This document shows positions 1 through 13,312 of a DNA stretch of 64,000 bases, piece by piece (position 1 is the first letter of the stretch; each line of letters opens with the position of its first letter). The notes under the pieces were generated by a model that was given only the letters and a program-made list of their open reading frames with translations, had not been told where the DNA came from and did not search any database. This DNA comes from Icerya purchasi (Eukaryota > Arthropoda > Insecta > Hemiptera > Monophlebidae): positions 31,259,183 to 31,323,182 of the forward strand of contig CM077116.1 in assembly GCA_039619475.1 (NCBI GenBank), read 5' to 3'. The position numbers were made by a program, and so were the translations under genes.

Positions 1-602
1 ACATTTCTGTTGCAACAAATTTTAAGACATAAATACTCATATACACAAGAATATTTCAGTCTCTATATTATTTCCGTTTTTCTCGGAAGTGATTTTAATT
101 AAGGCTCAACAGATTTTAATGAAATTTATGTAGATTATAAATTGCAGGCTCAAATGTGTGCCATATTTGAATTATTTCCATATTTTTTACGATAAACGAG
201 AAAATGTATACAAGTCCTTTTTCAATAACATATAGTTCATTTTATCCAGAAAAATGGCAGCCGTAAATTCCTGATGAAATATCTGTTCCTTTTATGTTTT
301 TATTTATAATTTATATTATTATTAGCTTTATTAATTATTCATTTTTTTAAAGCTTGTAAAGAAACTTTAATGTAATATTGCTTCTTATTACCGACTTCCC
401 AAACAAAGGTAATGTTTTTTTTTTTTTTTTTTTTTTGGTCCCCAATTCGTAATACGATGGGGTAAATATATTTAGAAAATTTATACCAATAATTTATATA
501 AATAACAGGTCTGTCCTGAGCTCGTCCATTTAAGTTTATGGAACCCTGGCAGACTGTTTTACAATATTACTAATAATTAGTATACATAAATTTAATATTA
601 AT
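1..602. other. AT-rich DNA, no gene seen
   Basis: No coding region or structural signal is supported here. It contains a run of 22 T at 415-436 and AT-rich sequence. Its right part may be the 3' end of the minus-strand LINE fragment that follows, but no tail or target duplication is visible. Confidence 0.5.
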
Positions 603-945
603 ACAGGTGTACATGTACTTTACGGTGATTTATTTCGGCTATCGTAAAACTATTGAATATTTTAAATAGCTTAGTCACTAATTGATCAGGGCTAATATTG
701 CTAAAATCTGTATTACTATGGTTACAACCAGAAATGATATGCTTAATATTATCAGGAAAGTTACACGTTACATAGTTATTTGAGTGTGCAATTTTATGTT
801 TATCTAAATAATCTTTAAATAGACCGTGTCCAGTAAGAAATTGGACATTAAAAAAATTTGGCGTAAAAACTTTATTATGTAGTCTATCATCTATGGTTGG
901 AAAATTTTTTTTAGCTCTACCATTATATTCGTCTCACTGCGCTTG
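603..945 (-). pseudogene. Non-LTR retrotransposon ORF2, C-terminal fragment
   Basis: Read on the minus strand, this stretch encodes the region after the reverse transcriptase in Jockey/R1/I-type elements. Visible blocks, in order, are NGRAKKNFPTIDDRL, then NVQFLTGHGLFKDYL, then CNFPDNIKHIISGC, the usual Cys/His-containing tail. The LTGHG..F..YL block is the most diagnostic. A TGA at 934-936 stands where the family normally has the Trp of a Q-x-Q-W-D motif, and the frame around it is otherwise open, so this is a decayed copy. An open frame continues upstream to 1236, but I do not recognise that part. No RT palm domain is adjacent, so this is a fragment. Clade uncertain. Confidence 0.7.
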
Positions 946-1454
946 AAATTTATTATTATAATATTTATATAATATAAGTTTAAACCGTTTAAACGTTAAC
1001 GAGGTTTGTTCGTGCAGGAAGTAAGGTTGATGAAACTGTACGTTATGGAATTCATGATTTAAATTTATATTATTTTTTACTAAAAAAAAAAAAGCAGAGG
1101 TAATATGTTCGTCGCTTTTCTTAGGGTTCCGTACACACACAATGTACGGAATCCTAATAAGATGGTTCAACAAACGACAAAAATATTCAATTAAAATATA
1201 CAATAGCTCACGAACAGCTTGCCTTACAAACAGCAAATTATAAATTACAATTAAAATTCACTTTAAAACCATATCAATAACTTCAAGATGACCGATTACA
1301 CTGGGAGCAAAAAACCCATAAAACCGTCTAGAATATACATATATAATGTGGAGTATTATAAACCGACTTAAAAAATTACTTAAAAAATCATAACTCATCA
1401 CCCGATAAAAAAGCTGAAATTCAAAATATAAAAAAAAATGCAGTAGTCCTTTCG
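946..1454. other. Unassigned AT-rich DNA
   Basis: An open minus-strand frame of about 97 codons (946-1236) runs into the LINE fragment but shows no known motif. The rest has no recognisable gene. It could be the decayed upstream part of the same LINE. Confidence 0.35.
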
Positions 1455-2110
1455 TAAAATCAAAAAATTAAGCTACAAAAGTTATGTAAAGTTGCCGAAA
1501 AGTTCAAAAAGGCGTGAAAAATGCCGTGTCACTCCCGTTAGCATTGCGAGTATTAAGCTAAAAATTTTGAACACGGCAAAAAATATGCACTTCTACGTAT
1601 ATTTCTCTAGTTTAGAACGTCCGAATTTCCAATTTTAAAATTCGGCGCTCGGGGCGCCGGAAGCTTGAAAATTTTGAAAAAAATATTTCTTTTTTTCCGG
1701 ACATGTGATACATTGTTGGAAAGATCGCTATTTGACGGGAACGAAACCATAAGAAGTCATTTCCTTAACGAAACTTTTGAAGTTGACGAAAAGTTCAAAA
1801 AAGCGCGAAAGATGACATATGTCCCTTCCTTGACGACGCGAGTATTATAGTTAAAAATTTTGAACAAGGATAAAAATGTACACACTTTCCTGTATATTTT
1901 TCTAGTTTGGAGTACCCAGGTTTCCAACGTCACAATTATACCCCGGCTGGGGGCACATAATACTCGAAATTTTTGAAAAATTTTTTTTTTTTTCGGTCAT
2001 GTGATAATCAATTGAGAGATCACTATTTATCGGAAACGAAGTCGTATTCCATTTTCTTAACGAAATTTTTGAGATGGCAATAATTTCAAAAAATTGCCAA
2101 AAATTACGTT
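1455..2110. repeat. Diverged ~290-bp tandem repeat, about 2.3 copies
   Basis: Matching blocks recur at about 290 bp. The phrase GACGAAAAGTTCAAAAA and relatives begins at about 1494, 1785 and (weaker) 2073. TAAAAATTTTGAACA, then TATATTT.TCTAGTTT, then TTTCCAA follow in copies one and two. A CGG.CATGTGATA block occurs near 1700 and 1997. The copies differ at many sites and carry small indels, so the duplication is old. No open frame is conserved between copies. Confidence 0.65.
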
Positions 2111-3740
2111 CCTCTTTTTCTTTGCAGCGGAAAAATCAAATTCCTTCGAATTTAGTATTATGTAAATATAAATTATAGTTATCGTTAACTTACATACGAA
2201 ATCCTCAAATTATATAATAGAAATAATTAAAAAATGGAAATTAACAAAAAACAAACTAGTAATAAACGAGCAAAATGAACAGTACTATGCACTAATATAC
2301 TACATATCAAATATTGGAAATAAAATAAATGAAATGAATAACAAAAACAAAAAAATATTTTGGTTGCCTCTACGTTTGTTTTCAAGCTCGCACCACAATT
2401 GCTCGCGGTACATTCCTTAAATACTTACCTGCTACGTTATTTGTTTTATCAAAATTTTTTCATTTGTAATTACTATGTAATAAATTTATATTCTCTCTAC
2501 TGCTTAAAATAATATTTAAATCCATTTAACTTATTTAATTAATCTAATATAATAATAATAATAACATTAACGGCTTAAAAAGTGCACGGTGAAGTTATCA
2601 ACGTATATGCGGTCTTTATCTGGATATCGCGAGAGATTTTGCCGTAAATTTAAAAAAATTATACACGTATTTACGAAGCAATAATAATTTTACTCCAAGT
2701 AGTCGGATAAGTGAATATGGAATTGCGAAAGTGTTATGCTTATGTATAGTATGCGGTATGTTCGGCAAAACTCGAAACTCCTTTCGATTTGCAATATGCT
2801 GTTAAAAATCATTTCCTAAAATTGCTCGTCAGATTCTTATTTGATCTACAATTCGGTGTAGCGATAAGATGCGTTGTTGCCCGAGAAAAATGTATTTCTT
2901 GTTCGTAAAATCATTTTCGTCACTTAAAGTCATCAATCATGTCAAAATAAAGAATTTGGCTCGCAAAACCGGTGCGCCCGGACAGTCGTAGCTCACCTTT
3001 TGTTAGAAAAATTATCTAGTTTTTGGTGAGTCGTACCGTTTGAAAAGAATCGTTTAACCTGGTCTCCTCGTAACGAGTTAGTGACAGTTATCCAAGTTAA
3101 TGATAAAATTTTGTTTTCGCTAAAGAAGGCTAAAGGCGCGATTGATATTTAATGACATTTTTTTATAAAAACAAACATTATACAGCTTTGAGCCAGGATT
3201 GTTCTCGCATCTTCTGCAGAAGTTAATCCTTCGGAAAATATTAAGTCTTGTCACACCTTATCAATCAAAAACCTCAGCCACCTTAAAGCTACCAGAAGCC
3301 GTCAATGGATCACGGATCACGGATTACCACCGAAAAATTTATTTCGTTTATTTAGGTTAATCAATCATTATTGTTCGTTTAGTGTAGGTGAATATAATTC
3401 AATCGAGTTATGTTACACTTTAAATGATGTAGAGTTGATAGTTTATAATTTTTTAAATACGGTTGACTATACGATAGCAAAAAAAAAAAAAAATGAAGAA
3501 AACCGACAATGCATTTGACCGATTATTTATGTTAATAATTTTCGTCCGATTCGTATCACTATGCTAACAGAACTCTTGAATTTACATCGCGAACGTCTGT
3601 TTATTACTATTTCACGCTGAAGTCGTTATTTCAAAAAAATAGAAAATATTTTAAAAAAGCGAATAACCAAATAAAATCATGTAAAATATGTGTTTTGTGA
3701 TTATACATATACGCATATATAACATGCTATACGCGCGGAT
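2111..3740. other. No gene recognised
   Basis: AT-rich single-copy sequence with a 14-A run near 3480. No protein motif, exon pair or terminal repeat was identified on either strand. Confidence 0.5.
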
Positions 3741-3743
3741 AAA

Positions 3744-4300
3744 CTAAATCGCTAACGAAGAACGGTATTTTTTGGACGGAATTTCTGATAGCAGTATTAA
3801 AACTGTTTCATCCGTATTATTAATGTTACCATTTATTCCTTTCGGTCGAATAAAATGTAGCTCCCTATTATTCCTCGTTGTCCTGCTTCTTGTCTTCGTA
3901 GCTATTGATATGCTTGTGGTCTTATATTCAAGCAACCGGTGATAAAAGTAGCACATCCTTGGAGACATTTCGTTTCTCTCTCGCCACAGGCTAATATTAC
4001 TATTAGCCTGATCTTTATCAGGGATTATTGCCTTTAAGCATCTCATTTGCGGACTACAAATCTTTTTATCGTCCTTTTTGCTTTACTCCAAATTGATATC
4101 CCATACATGATTCTTGACAATTCCATAGCGTTATATTACACACGCTAACTACAATATGATATTGAAAGAGTCAATTTATAAAGTGCCGATAGCATTTGAC
4201 TAATTTTATTAGATAAATTGATAACATGCTTGTCCCAAGTTAATGTTCTGTCGATAACCTCTTTCGTCGTTTCCAGTTCTATACACCCACAGTTTGCAGT
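3744..4300 (-). pseudogene. Non-LTR retrotransposon RT, C-terminal fragment
   Basis: On the minus strand, 4300 down to 4150 reads IDRTLTWDKHVINLSNKIS, the block after the RT palm in Jockey/I-type elements (usual form: LD..L.W..HI..L..K). About 30 codons later comes MYGISIWSK, matching the family's YGI.LW.. block. The intervening frame has stops and shifts. A 100-codon frame (4046-3744) continues with KAIIPDKDQ, a position where the family usually has a conserved basic block, but that is weak. No palm motif and no Gag are present. I infer a 5'-truncated, decayed LINE of uncertain clade, separate from the fragment at 603-945 although of the same general type. Confidence 0.55.
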
Positions 4301-5279
4301 AGAAATTAAGCAGTTGTGTAAACAACTATGTAGTCAATTTTAAATGTCGGATTTTAAAAATTAATTAAAGTGTATGTAAAGCGGTTTTATTTTGATATTA
4401 ATTCAAACCGTCATTAAAATATTCAATTACTACGAAGAAACCGTTTTATCGAATTCATCTGCAGCAGTGTATATTTGAAAAGTGCACGTACTATCAGTAA
4501 ACAGTTCTAACCTTTTCGATTCTTTTGTGACGGATTATTAACGAAAATTACATCTTTTATACATTTTAAATGCATTCATTAAGGACTACGTATTTTTGCT
4601 AAATTAGAAAATTTAAAGTTGGCCAAAAAGTGAAGCCAGTTAAAAAAAAAAACGAAAACATACATACTTCCGATGTTACATTAACATCACTTCAACATAG
4701 TAGAAAAGAAGAAACCGAATTACGGTCATTGAGTAGAAGATTCAGTTGTAACTTAGACGTATGATAATAATTCGCAACTGTGAAATTTTTATTAACAGCA
4801 TTATTCATACATACGGTATAACGAAATATGCTTAGAAAATAATAAATTTTATTTAAAATTAAAATACTGCAGATCATCCGTCTAAGCTTCATGATCCGGG
4901 TATAATTTATTTCAATTGGTAACGTCGTGATTTAGCCGGAAAATGAATCAACCGAATGTCAAAATGTGCCTCAGAGGAACTGTGCTTTTTCTAAGTATTC
5001 CATTGCCCGTTTCTAAATTTTTAAATAAAAACTATTTTAATTCTTCATGGGCAGCAGCATCGTTAGAGAAGAAAGAAAAATATTTGTTCGTTTATTGATT
5101 TCTATCATCTTTCAAGTACGGTAAAATATAAAATAAAATGAAAATAAAAGGTTGTATGAGTCATATTAAACATTCGTCGGCAATTCCTTTTTTTTCTTAT
5201 TTTCTACGGAAAAATACGAAATGTTACCATAATTTAAACACGCTTTTGTGTCGGAGGAATTGATGGACGAAAACGAAAG
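4301..5279. other. No gene recognised
   Basis: AT-rich sequence without recognisable coding, RNA or terminal-repeat features. Short open frames here lack motifs. Confidence 0.5.
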
Positions 5280-5699
5280 GGGGAGTTGTCCGATTCTTTT
5301 TTATTGCCTTATAGCAGAGAATAGGAAAAAGAGGCAACGGTTAGACGGCATCGGTGATTGGTAAAACCAAGTACTGCGTTCGAAAAAGGTCGATCTTTTT
5401 TCGTTACGCATGCCGTCGTCGCTACCTGCCTTTCGAGCCTTCTTATTGGTTAGAAAAATGGGCAGGCAACGCCCGATCATCCGATATAGCGCTCGAAAGC
5501 GCTGCGTAATCGGAAAGCCCGCGACTACCGAATGCGACCCCTCGAAAAGCATTGTTCGTCACGTTAACTTCGTGATCGAAAATTTTCATCGCTCCATTCC
5601 GTTTTCTAACTCGAACCGTTGAACAGCTGATGCGTGCTACGTTCGCGTCTATATTCTCAAGATGTGTCGATGCGAGTCCTCCGTCGTCTGCCGTGCCAG
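5280..5699 (+). promoter_or_regulatory. CpG-rich promoter and first-exon candidate
   Basis: This block stands out from its AT-rich surroundings by higher G+C and many CG dinucleotides. It holds two inverted CCAAT boxes (TGATTGG near 5354, TTATTGG near 5442). It ends in a strong 5' splice-donor match, GCCAG followed by GTAAGT (intron start 5700). Unmethylated CpG-rich first exons with a canonical donor are common in insects. An ATG at 5671 would open a frame into the donor, but the exon could equally be untranslated. No downstream exon could be paired with it. Overlapping open frames on both strands reflect the higher GC and are not supported as proteins. Confidence 0.45.
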
Positions 5700-6300
5700 G
5701 TAAGTCTCTTTACCTTTTTTCCCCTTGATTGATAATTTTAATTTGTTTTTGCGATTTTACATAACTTCGTTCTGTTTAGGATTCAGGTTTCTTAAATTGA
5801 ATATTTAAGTGGGATTATTTTATTCGATTGCCGATTGTTTTAAGACTTTTCTTATAATTACCGCTTCAACCGATACGTGTTATGCTCGTGTGGATCGTTT
5901 ACGTTATACAGATACTTCAATGATCAAGATGATACGACAGGTAAATTACGTTTTTTTCACCCCGATAATTCGATTGCGATGTTTTTGTTCTTTTTTGATT
6001 CGGCTAATTATCCCTTTATAACACTTGCTATATTATCGACCTGTTCTATATGTTTTAATTAAAAGGAGGTACTTCAATATAATGTACTCGTATGAAAATG
6101 ATTTTCTGCCATTTTCAAATTTAAGATATTACGCTGTATTCATAAGAGTATGTTAGATAATTCTATGTCTACGGACGTTAAAACTGTCTATTAATGCACA
6201 AGCGTAATTCCTTCGGACTTCAAATTATTTTACTTTGTAAATTTTCATAAAGACTGCAGCTTTCACATATATTTTGAATACGTCAATCGAAAAAGTGAAG
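5700..6300. other. Probable intron, no feature recognised
   Basis: This follows the donor at 5700 and is presumed intronic. A donor-like CGACAG/GTAAAT occurs at about 5939/5940 and an acceptor-like TCTGTTTAG at about 5779, but the sequence between has no recognisable protein. Confidence 0.3.
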
Positions 6301-9300
6301 TTTAGATTAAAATATCTGAAACCGCTAACAGGGTAATGTCAGAGGAATATGTTGGTTTTAATTCTTTTTAAAATACGACATTATCAATATTTATTTTCTT
6401 AAATGCAATAATGAAATTTGTTTTTTTTTATTAGAATCTGAGCCACAATATATTAAGTCACTCAATCATTTCAGAATTTATATGCTTAAATTATTTTTCA
6501 AAATTTGGGGCCTTTAATTTAAACATTTTTGGGATCTCGTATTTTTCCTATATTCTCAGCGATTGAAATACATAATTTAAAAAAAAGTGACCATCTAGCT
6601 TACCATGGAAAGAGCAGTGGACTCTTTTTACTTTCCAGTCTTTCCACCTTAAGTGTGTATTTATCCAAATTTTGGTTCCTAAATATTAACATTTTTTGAA
6701 TTTTGTATTTTCCTGTATTCTTGAAACCTTATTATGCGAGTTAAAAGGAAAATCGATATAGCACTGACCGCGGAATTTTTTACATTTTTTTCTTAAAACT
6801 TGATTTTTATATTTTTTAAAATATGGGGCCTTTAATTTTAAAATTTTGAGGGTCTTATAATTTTCTCATGATTTGACGAAAAAAATACGTCGAAATTAAC
6901 TCTTAATTACTATAAAACGGTCTGTACGATTTTTTTTTTCTTACAACTTTACATAATAGATATTAGATAATTCTATATCTCTGGACGTTAAAAATGTTTA
7001 TTAATGCACGAGCTTAAATTTTTTTTGAAAATTTTGATATTTTGTAGTGAAAAATTCATATTTTGTTTATACCTAAATAAAATTGTTATACTTCGAATTC
7101 GGAAAAAATTCGTCACGTTTCCACATTTAAATGTTTTTTTTTCCTTTTATATTTCTTTTCGTGGGTAGATGATTTTTCCACAGTTTATCTGTATATATAT
7201 GTATTCGTTCTTATGAAGTATTATATTCAGATGTATTGTAATATTTCTTGATTTTTGGTTTCTTCTTAGTGTTTTCCGATTGCTTTATTTTTAAATGAAA
7301 ATATTGATTTTACAAATTTCGGTTAATTTGTGTAATCGGAAAATACCAAGAAAAAAATTTATTTTAGTTTTAAAATCAAATTAATATTAGATTTTACGAA
7401 TTTTTCTACTGTATGTTTTCTGACCAATGTCCAGAGAACATACATTAATAGAACTCGTAAAATTTAATATTTTTTATTTTGATTTAAAAATAGAATCAAT
7501 TAACCATCGAAAAGAGAAAAAAAAGGAAAGTGGAAACGACAAATAATCACGAATTTAAACGCATTCGAAGTATGAAAATTATATATTATCTTTACAAGGT
7601 ACACAGCACACTCCGGCTGCATTGTACGCTATTTTTATTATGAAGGAATGTGGAAAACTTTCAATTCCGACTCCAAGAAATTCATAAGAATTATATTTCA
7701 GAAATATATATACCCTAAGATGACATATTATTTTTACTTTTTACTCCATTACTGAATAATTTACTTTTAGTGCATTTTTCCCAGTTTGTAGAGCCCAATA
7801 ATTTTTAATTTTTTTGTAAATTTTTATAATAAATTTTGCAGTAATTTTATTTAAATGAAAATGAACCAGTTTAGTCGAGCATGATGTTTCATATGTAAAT
7901 TACCAAATTTGTTCCGATTTACATTCTATCGGTCAGGGAAGATACTAAAGAAATTTGTAATACCTATTTATTTTGATTTAAAAATAGAATAAAATATAGT
8001 TTTAAATATAAATAAAAGGTATTCGATTTTACACGAATTTATTAAATTCATTTTCTTACGCGATATTATATAATGTAAAAGAAAAAAATTACATAACTTA
8101 TGTTCTTTAGTTTTAACAAATTTTATAATATATGCCTGCAAAATTGCAATATATTCATAAGATCGAGTTAAACAATTTTGTCTAATTTAAATCAGAAGAC
8201 TAAATAATATTTAATCCCCGTGCTCTTGAATAATTTCCAAGGTGTATGAAATATCATAAAGGCAAATGTGTTAAATTTACAAACCGTTTTCTTGATTTTA
8301 AATAAACCCTAACATGATCTTACGAATACAAGTATATTGTTAAATAAATCGAAATTCGTAAAATCTAATATTGTTATTTTTATTTAAAACCGAGATTTTA
8401 TTCTATTTTTAAAACAATAAATATTGGATTTTAAAAATTTCGGGTAACTTATATAATCGGAAAGACCGATGTCTAGAGGAAATGCATTAAAATTTTTAAT
8501 TTTGACTTAAAAATTTAAAAATAGGATAAAGGAAAGTGGAAATAACGACAAATTAACTCATATGAATTATATTTCAGAAATATACACCCTAAGGTGATAT
8601 TGTATTATTTGTGATTTGATTTTTTACTGTTTACATCCCAATAATTTTTCCTGCATTTTCATATAAAATTTTTGATAAATTTTGCAAAATTTCATTTAAA
8701 TGAAAATAAACCAGTTTAGTTCAGCATGTTTCATGCGTAAATTACCAAATTTGCTTCGATTTACATTCTATCGGTCAGAAGATGCTAAAAAATTTCGTAA
8801 AATCAATATTTTGATTTAAAAATAGAATAAAATTACAGTTTTAAACAAAAATAAAAGGTATTCGATTTTACACGAATTTATTGAATTCATTTTCTTACGC
8901 ATTATCATATAATGTATAAGAGAAAATTGTATAATTTATAAACATATGACTGAAATATATTACATGTTGTTAAAATCATGTTTAAACCATTTGTTTAATT
9001 AAAATCGCGTAAATTACAATATATTCATAAGATCGAGTTGGACTATTTTATCTAATTTAAATCAGAAAACTAAATATTTAATTCTCGTGCTCTTGAATAA
9101 TTTCCAAGGTGTATAATATTTCATAATATACATAATTGAACGGACGTTACCGTAAAGCGCTATCTATCGGCACGCTCTCTTATACTCGCAATAAAATTTA
9201 TTACTTGTTCGAAGAAAGAAATAGGTTGTACGTTGGTCGCTGTTTTATTTCTGTTTGTTCGGGCATAATTTGTACGCATGTGGACTGAGTCTGATGATTT

Positions 9301-9545
9301 TGTTCATTCGAAATTGTGATTTTTAGTCGGACAAAAATTTAAGAATGATAGCCAAATTACAATATCTGGGAGCAATTTAATGAACGTTTAATTGCTGTTT
9401 CAATCATTCCGAACAAATTTAATAATATACGCGTGTTACAATATATTCGTAAGATCGTGTTAGACCATTATGTTTAATTTAAATCAGAAAATAGTATGTA
9501 AATAATTTTTAATCCCCGTGCCTCTAAATGATTTCACGGTAAATA
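6300..9545. repeat. Degenerate AT-rich tandem duplications, ~0.88-kb spacing
   Basis: The segment at about 7688-8262 recurs at about 8564-9127 with the same order of blocks: GAATTATATTTCAGAAATAT, then AAATGAAAAT.AACCAGTTTAG, then GATTTACATTCTATCGGTCAG, then GGTATTCGATTTTACACGAA, then CGTGCTCTTGAATAATTTCC. A third, partial copy of the last part lies at about 9423-9545. Upstream blocks sharing TTGATTTAAAAATAGAAT are scattered from 7260 to 8530. Copies differ by substitutions and indels. No coding potential is seen. Origin unknown: an old local duplication series or a non-autonomous element. Confidence 0.65.
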
Positions 9546-10490
9546 ATACTTGCAACTATTATAAGCAACATTGATGATACTTCCAAACTTCAGTTTCTAT
9601 GGTGAACTGATATTTTAGTCGTTTTCTGTTATTATATTAGTATACAAAAAAAGTTTTCTAAAAGGTCCACATTTTTTCACGTTTTTTGTTGAATATTCAA
9701 TTTTTGTTCATCAATTTTTATTAGTTGCACATTGTACTACCGCTGACTAAATTCCAATGCATAAAAAGGAGTCATTAAAATCGGTGCACGTGGGGGTACA
9801 ATTTTATCCGAACCAACAATCATAAAACATACGCGATTAACTATATAACCTACTTCTTCCTTTGAAGTAAAGTCTTGTTAAATTCTAGAAAAAGTTTTAT
9901 TTGGAGATGCATAAATATAAAATGCCGAGAAATGATTGAACGAATGTTTAGGCAGCGTCCTTCAAATATTATTAAAAGCATACAAAAATGACTTTACGTA
10001 ATTTTTCGGTTGCATGCTGTTGTGAAATGTGTTCACATAAGTTGGTTTAATATTCAGAAGTAAAAGTGAAATACACTATTGCAAATGAATTTTGTAGTTC
10101 CTTTAACACACGTTGGCTAATACTTGACGAGGGTTGAAGAATTTTATGGATCGAAACATGAGATTTTTGTTTCATTTGCAGATTTAAAATTGAGCTAATA
10201 CTTGTCATTTCAATAATTAGCGAAAACATTTCCGGATATTAATGTTTAAAAGCTAAAAAAAGGCAAATATTAATTAATTTTTCTTTGAGAGCGAAGTTTT
10301 CTTGAAATTTTCCGATGTACAATGCGCAGCCTAAGCGGGTTGACCAATTCAGGTAAGGATAAAATAAACTTCGAATGCAATCCAATTCGAACTTGATCTA
10401 TAATTTTTTCCGCAGTTAAATGATATGTCCTTTTTCCTTTTTTTTTTTTTTTTCGATAGTAAATCTGTAAAGGCCTAATGATTTTTCCGG

Positions 10491-10516
10491 ATATATATAT
10501 ATATATATATATATAT
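10491..10516. repeat. (AT)n microsatellite
   Basis: Thirteen uninterrupted AT dinucleotides. Confidence 0.95.
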
Positions 10517-12910
10517 TGGTTTACATCAAACATTTATATACCGTAAAATTATTCAAGGGCATGTGAATTAAAAATTATTGACGTATTGTTTCCCTGATTT
10601 TAATTAAACGAAATGGTTATTGTAATATATTTCGGACGTATAAAATTGGCGGTAGTATTTTCGGATTACGTAACCCAGTTTAAATGTCTTTTATACTCCT
10701 CTACACTCAGGAATTTTTTCGAAATTTTTAAAGTGGTGGAACAATATGAAAAAAATTAAAAAGTAACTTTTTTCATAATTTTGCGTTTAAATAAATTTAA
10801 ATATTTTTTATTGCTAAAAAATTCATAAAAAATAATTTTTTTGAATGAAAATTAAAAATTACATTGCTAAAAAAATTTTTTCAACATTTCACTGCAAAGT
10901 GATTGCATGAAGACATTTAGAAATTTTATAAAATATAGGCTAGTGCACTACTGTCCGCTCGTTGTTGAAGTAACTCCTTGAGTCGTCTGTTTATTGATGA
11001 AAAAGTCGTTACTGACGAAGACTAACCTTACTTAAAACATCATTATAAATTGTTGAAAATTATTATATCTAATGTCAGTTATTTAAACTAATTATGTTAA
11101 ACGGTGTCTAAATTATCATAAAGTAACTTTAATAATCGAAATTTTTGTCTTTATTGGATCGAGACTGAAAAATTATTCCCAATAGCGTGCAAATATTATA
11201 TAATGGTCTTTATGTACAATTTAGCACGGGTTGGTTTATAATTTTATTACACTGTAAATAATTTCGTGCTTCTTTGTCTCTTTTCTGTGTATAAATGGAG
11301 CAAACATTTAAACATTTCATAAAATTCTTATTTCATTTTTATTTTATTTTTATTTTTTTTAAATTATGATATTCAGGGCTTTTTTACTGTTTTCTTATAT
11401 ATTACAATTACCCTGTAAATGTTACTCCAAGTTAATAAGAAATTATGTTTATACTGTTATTTTATAAAGGTTTGTGCTTTTTTTTTTGTAAATAGTTGTG
11501 CACATGTTGATTTTCAGATATTAGAATAATATTCCATCACTCGCGCTTAATTTGCGCATAGATGGTATTTATGTAATAAAAAAAAAAAAAAAAAAAAAAA
11601 AGATTTACATTTTATTTCCGTCGCCAAAAATCGGTTTTTCGTTTAAAAATTATGACCATAATATTTTGTCATGTATTTTATTCCCAAGAATATGGGAAAA
11701 AATTACCATTCATTAATTTTGAATTTTCCAATGAAAAAAAAAATAAAATCGAAAAAACAGGATTTTTGAAAAACTCGAAAGTCGTTTGAGATAAACAGCA
11801 GAAAATTTGGCAAAATTTTTTTTATTCCACACCAAAATGATCCCCGAAGTGCGAGTCGAAAAAGCCGCAAGGGCAGATTTCCCATATAAACCCGGCTACA
11901 CCCTTTCAATGCTCCTATGCATCTCGGATTAAATATGATTTTCCAAAACACTCGCAATAAAACCAACGAAGAAAGTGATTAAAATATTTCATTTAATTTT
12001 TGTAACCTTTTTTGTTCATCGTTACAAATTGGCAATATGAACTTATAGAAAAAATAAAGTATCAAGGTGGACATTTGAAAACGTAAAAGAAGAATGTTCT
12101 TTACCAGGCTCATAATTTTCCATTTTAACATTTTCAGGTTAAATAAAATTTTTTGATAGGTTTTTAATATATTACACTGTCGTGTGACGAAGAATAATTA
12201 TTTATTTTTGATAATACTGTTTTTCGAAACTTTGCATTTTTCCGTATTAAATTTGGGTGAAGTTTTCTATTAAAATTCTAGATCGATTTTGTTGGGGATA
12301 TATTAAAAAATTTTATTTGATCTTGAGATATAAAAACATGTTTTTTAACGAATACATATTGTAGTGAAAAATTATACAAATTTCAAAATAATTTCGTTAT
12401 GAAATTTATCGAAGAATCGTGTTTACAAAAATCTTAGCAGGAAAAATTGAAATTCTTTGCTTGAAATTAAATTTTTAGGCTGAAAAATTAAATAAAACGT
12501 TAATTTCAAACCGATTTTGTGTTTGGGTCAGCTTGATTTATACCCGAACGATAGTAAACAAGTACATATATAATAAAATAGTAATGAGCAATTCTTCTTG
12601 ATTAGTAGGTTGAAAACTTTTAATGTGTATTTTTTTTATTCTTAAGAACAGACGGCCTATTAAAGATGTTGGAATTTACCTTCAGATGGGTGGAAGAAAA
12701 ACCGAAAATCCGGAATTGACTGAAGGTTCAATTTTGCGAAAATGTAAATCTCAGTTTCGATGTTTTTTAGCCGGAAGCAAGAATATTGACGTTCAATTTA
12801 TGATCTCGAAAATCTGCTACAATTAGACGTTCGTATTCGTGTTCGTTTTTCGTGAGAAACGTGGAGCACTTCAATGTTATAAATCTTCAAATGAAGTCCG
12901 ACGAAAATCC

Positions 12911-12945
12911 ATCGCATCGCATCGCATCGCATCGCATCGCATCGC
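12911..12945. repeat. (ATCGC)7 pentanucleotide microsatellite
   Basis: Seven perfect ATCGC copies in a row. They are unusually GC-rich compared with the surroundings. Confidence 0.95.
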
Positions 12946-13219
12946 AGCATTTTGTAAGTCATCAGCTTTCCAGGTATGTACTTTTACGTTATAAAATACA
13001 CACCACACACTGCAGAGCGATCGCGTAAGATTCAGTAGCCGTTTATTAAATACATCAAGAGGAGGGAGGATTTTATGGCATTTGACTGGATTATTGGGTA
13101 GGGGGATAGTAGGAGTCCAATAATTTAATGACCAAAAGATGCGACAGCTTGAGATTAAAATGGAATGATTATAGTCGGACATGACCGTGCTCTGCAGTTA
13201 CTAACAGTTTATTTTTCAG

Positions 13220-13312
13220 CCGATCATGCAACAATCGTGCTCCACGTTTCACATCGCGTCGCATCGTCTCGGCATTAGTGCGTTTTCCCGTCTGGTCGCG
13301 CAGCAGTTGCAG
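13220..13312 (+). other. Candidate internal exon, 93 bp
   Basis: The block is bounded by a good acceptor (pyrimidine tract TTTATTTTTCAG ending at 13219) and a donor TTGCAG/GTAAAA at 13313. It is 31 codons long, clearly GC-richer than its flanks, and open in two of three frames. A second donor-like site, GTCG/GTAAGT, lies about 26 bp further on. It could be an untranslated or coding exon of the transcript starting near 5.6 kb. No homology was recognised, so this is an inference from splice signals and composition only. Confidence 0.4.

Larger units (their letters stand above)
9546..13219. other. No gene recognised; intron-like AT-rich DNA
   Basis: Long AT-rich stretch with a 23-A run near 11,580 and two microsatellites listed separately. 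A slightly GC-richer patch at 11,820-11,940 has no recognisable product. Confidence 0.45.

Noticed and set aside
5301..5622. Overlapping 70-83-codon frames on both strands
   Set aside because: They arise from higher GC in the promoter-like block. Neither shows a recognisable domain.
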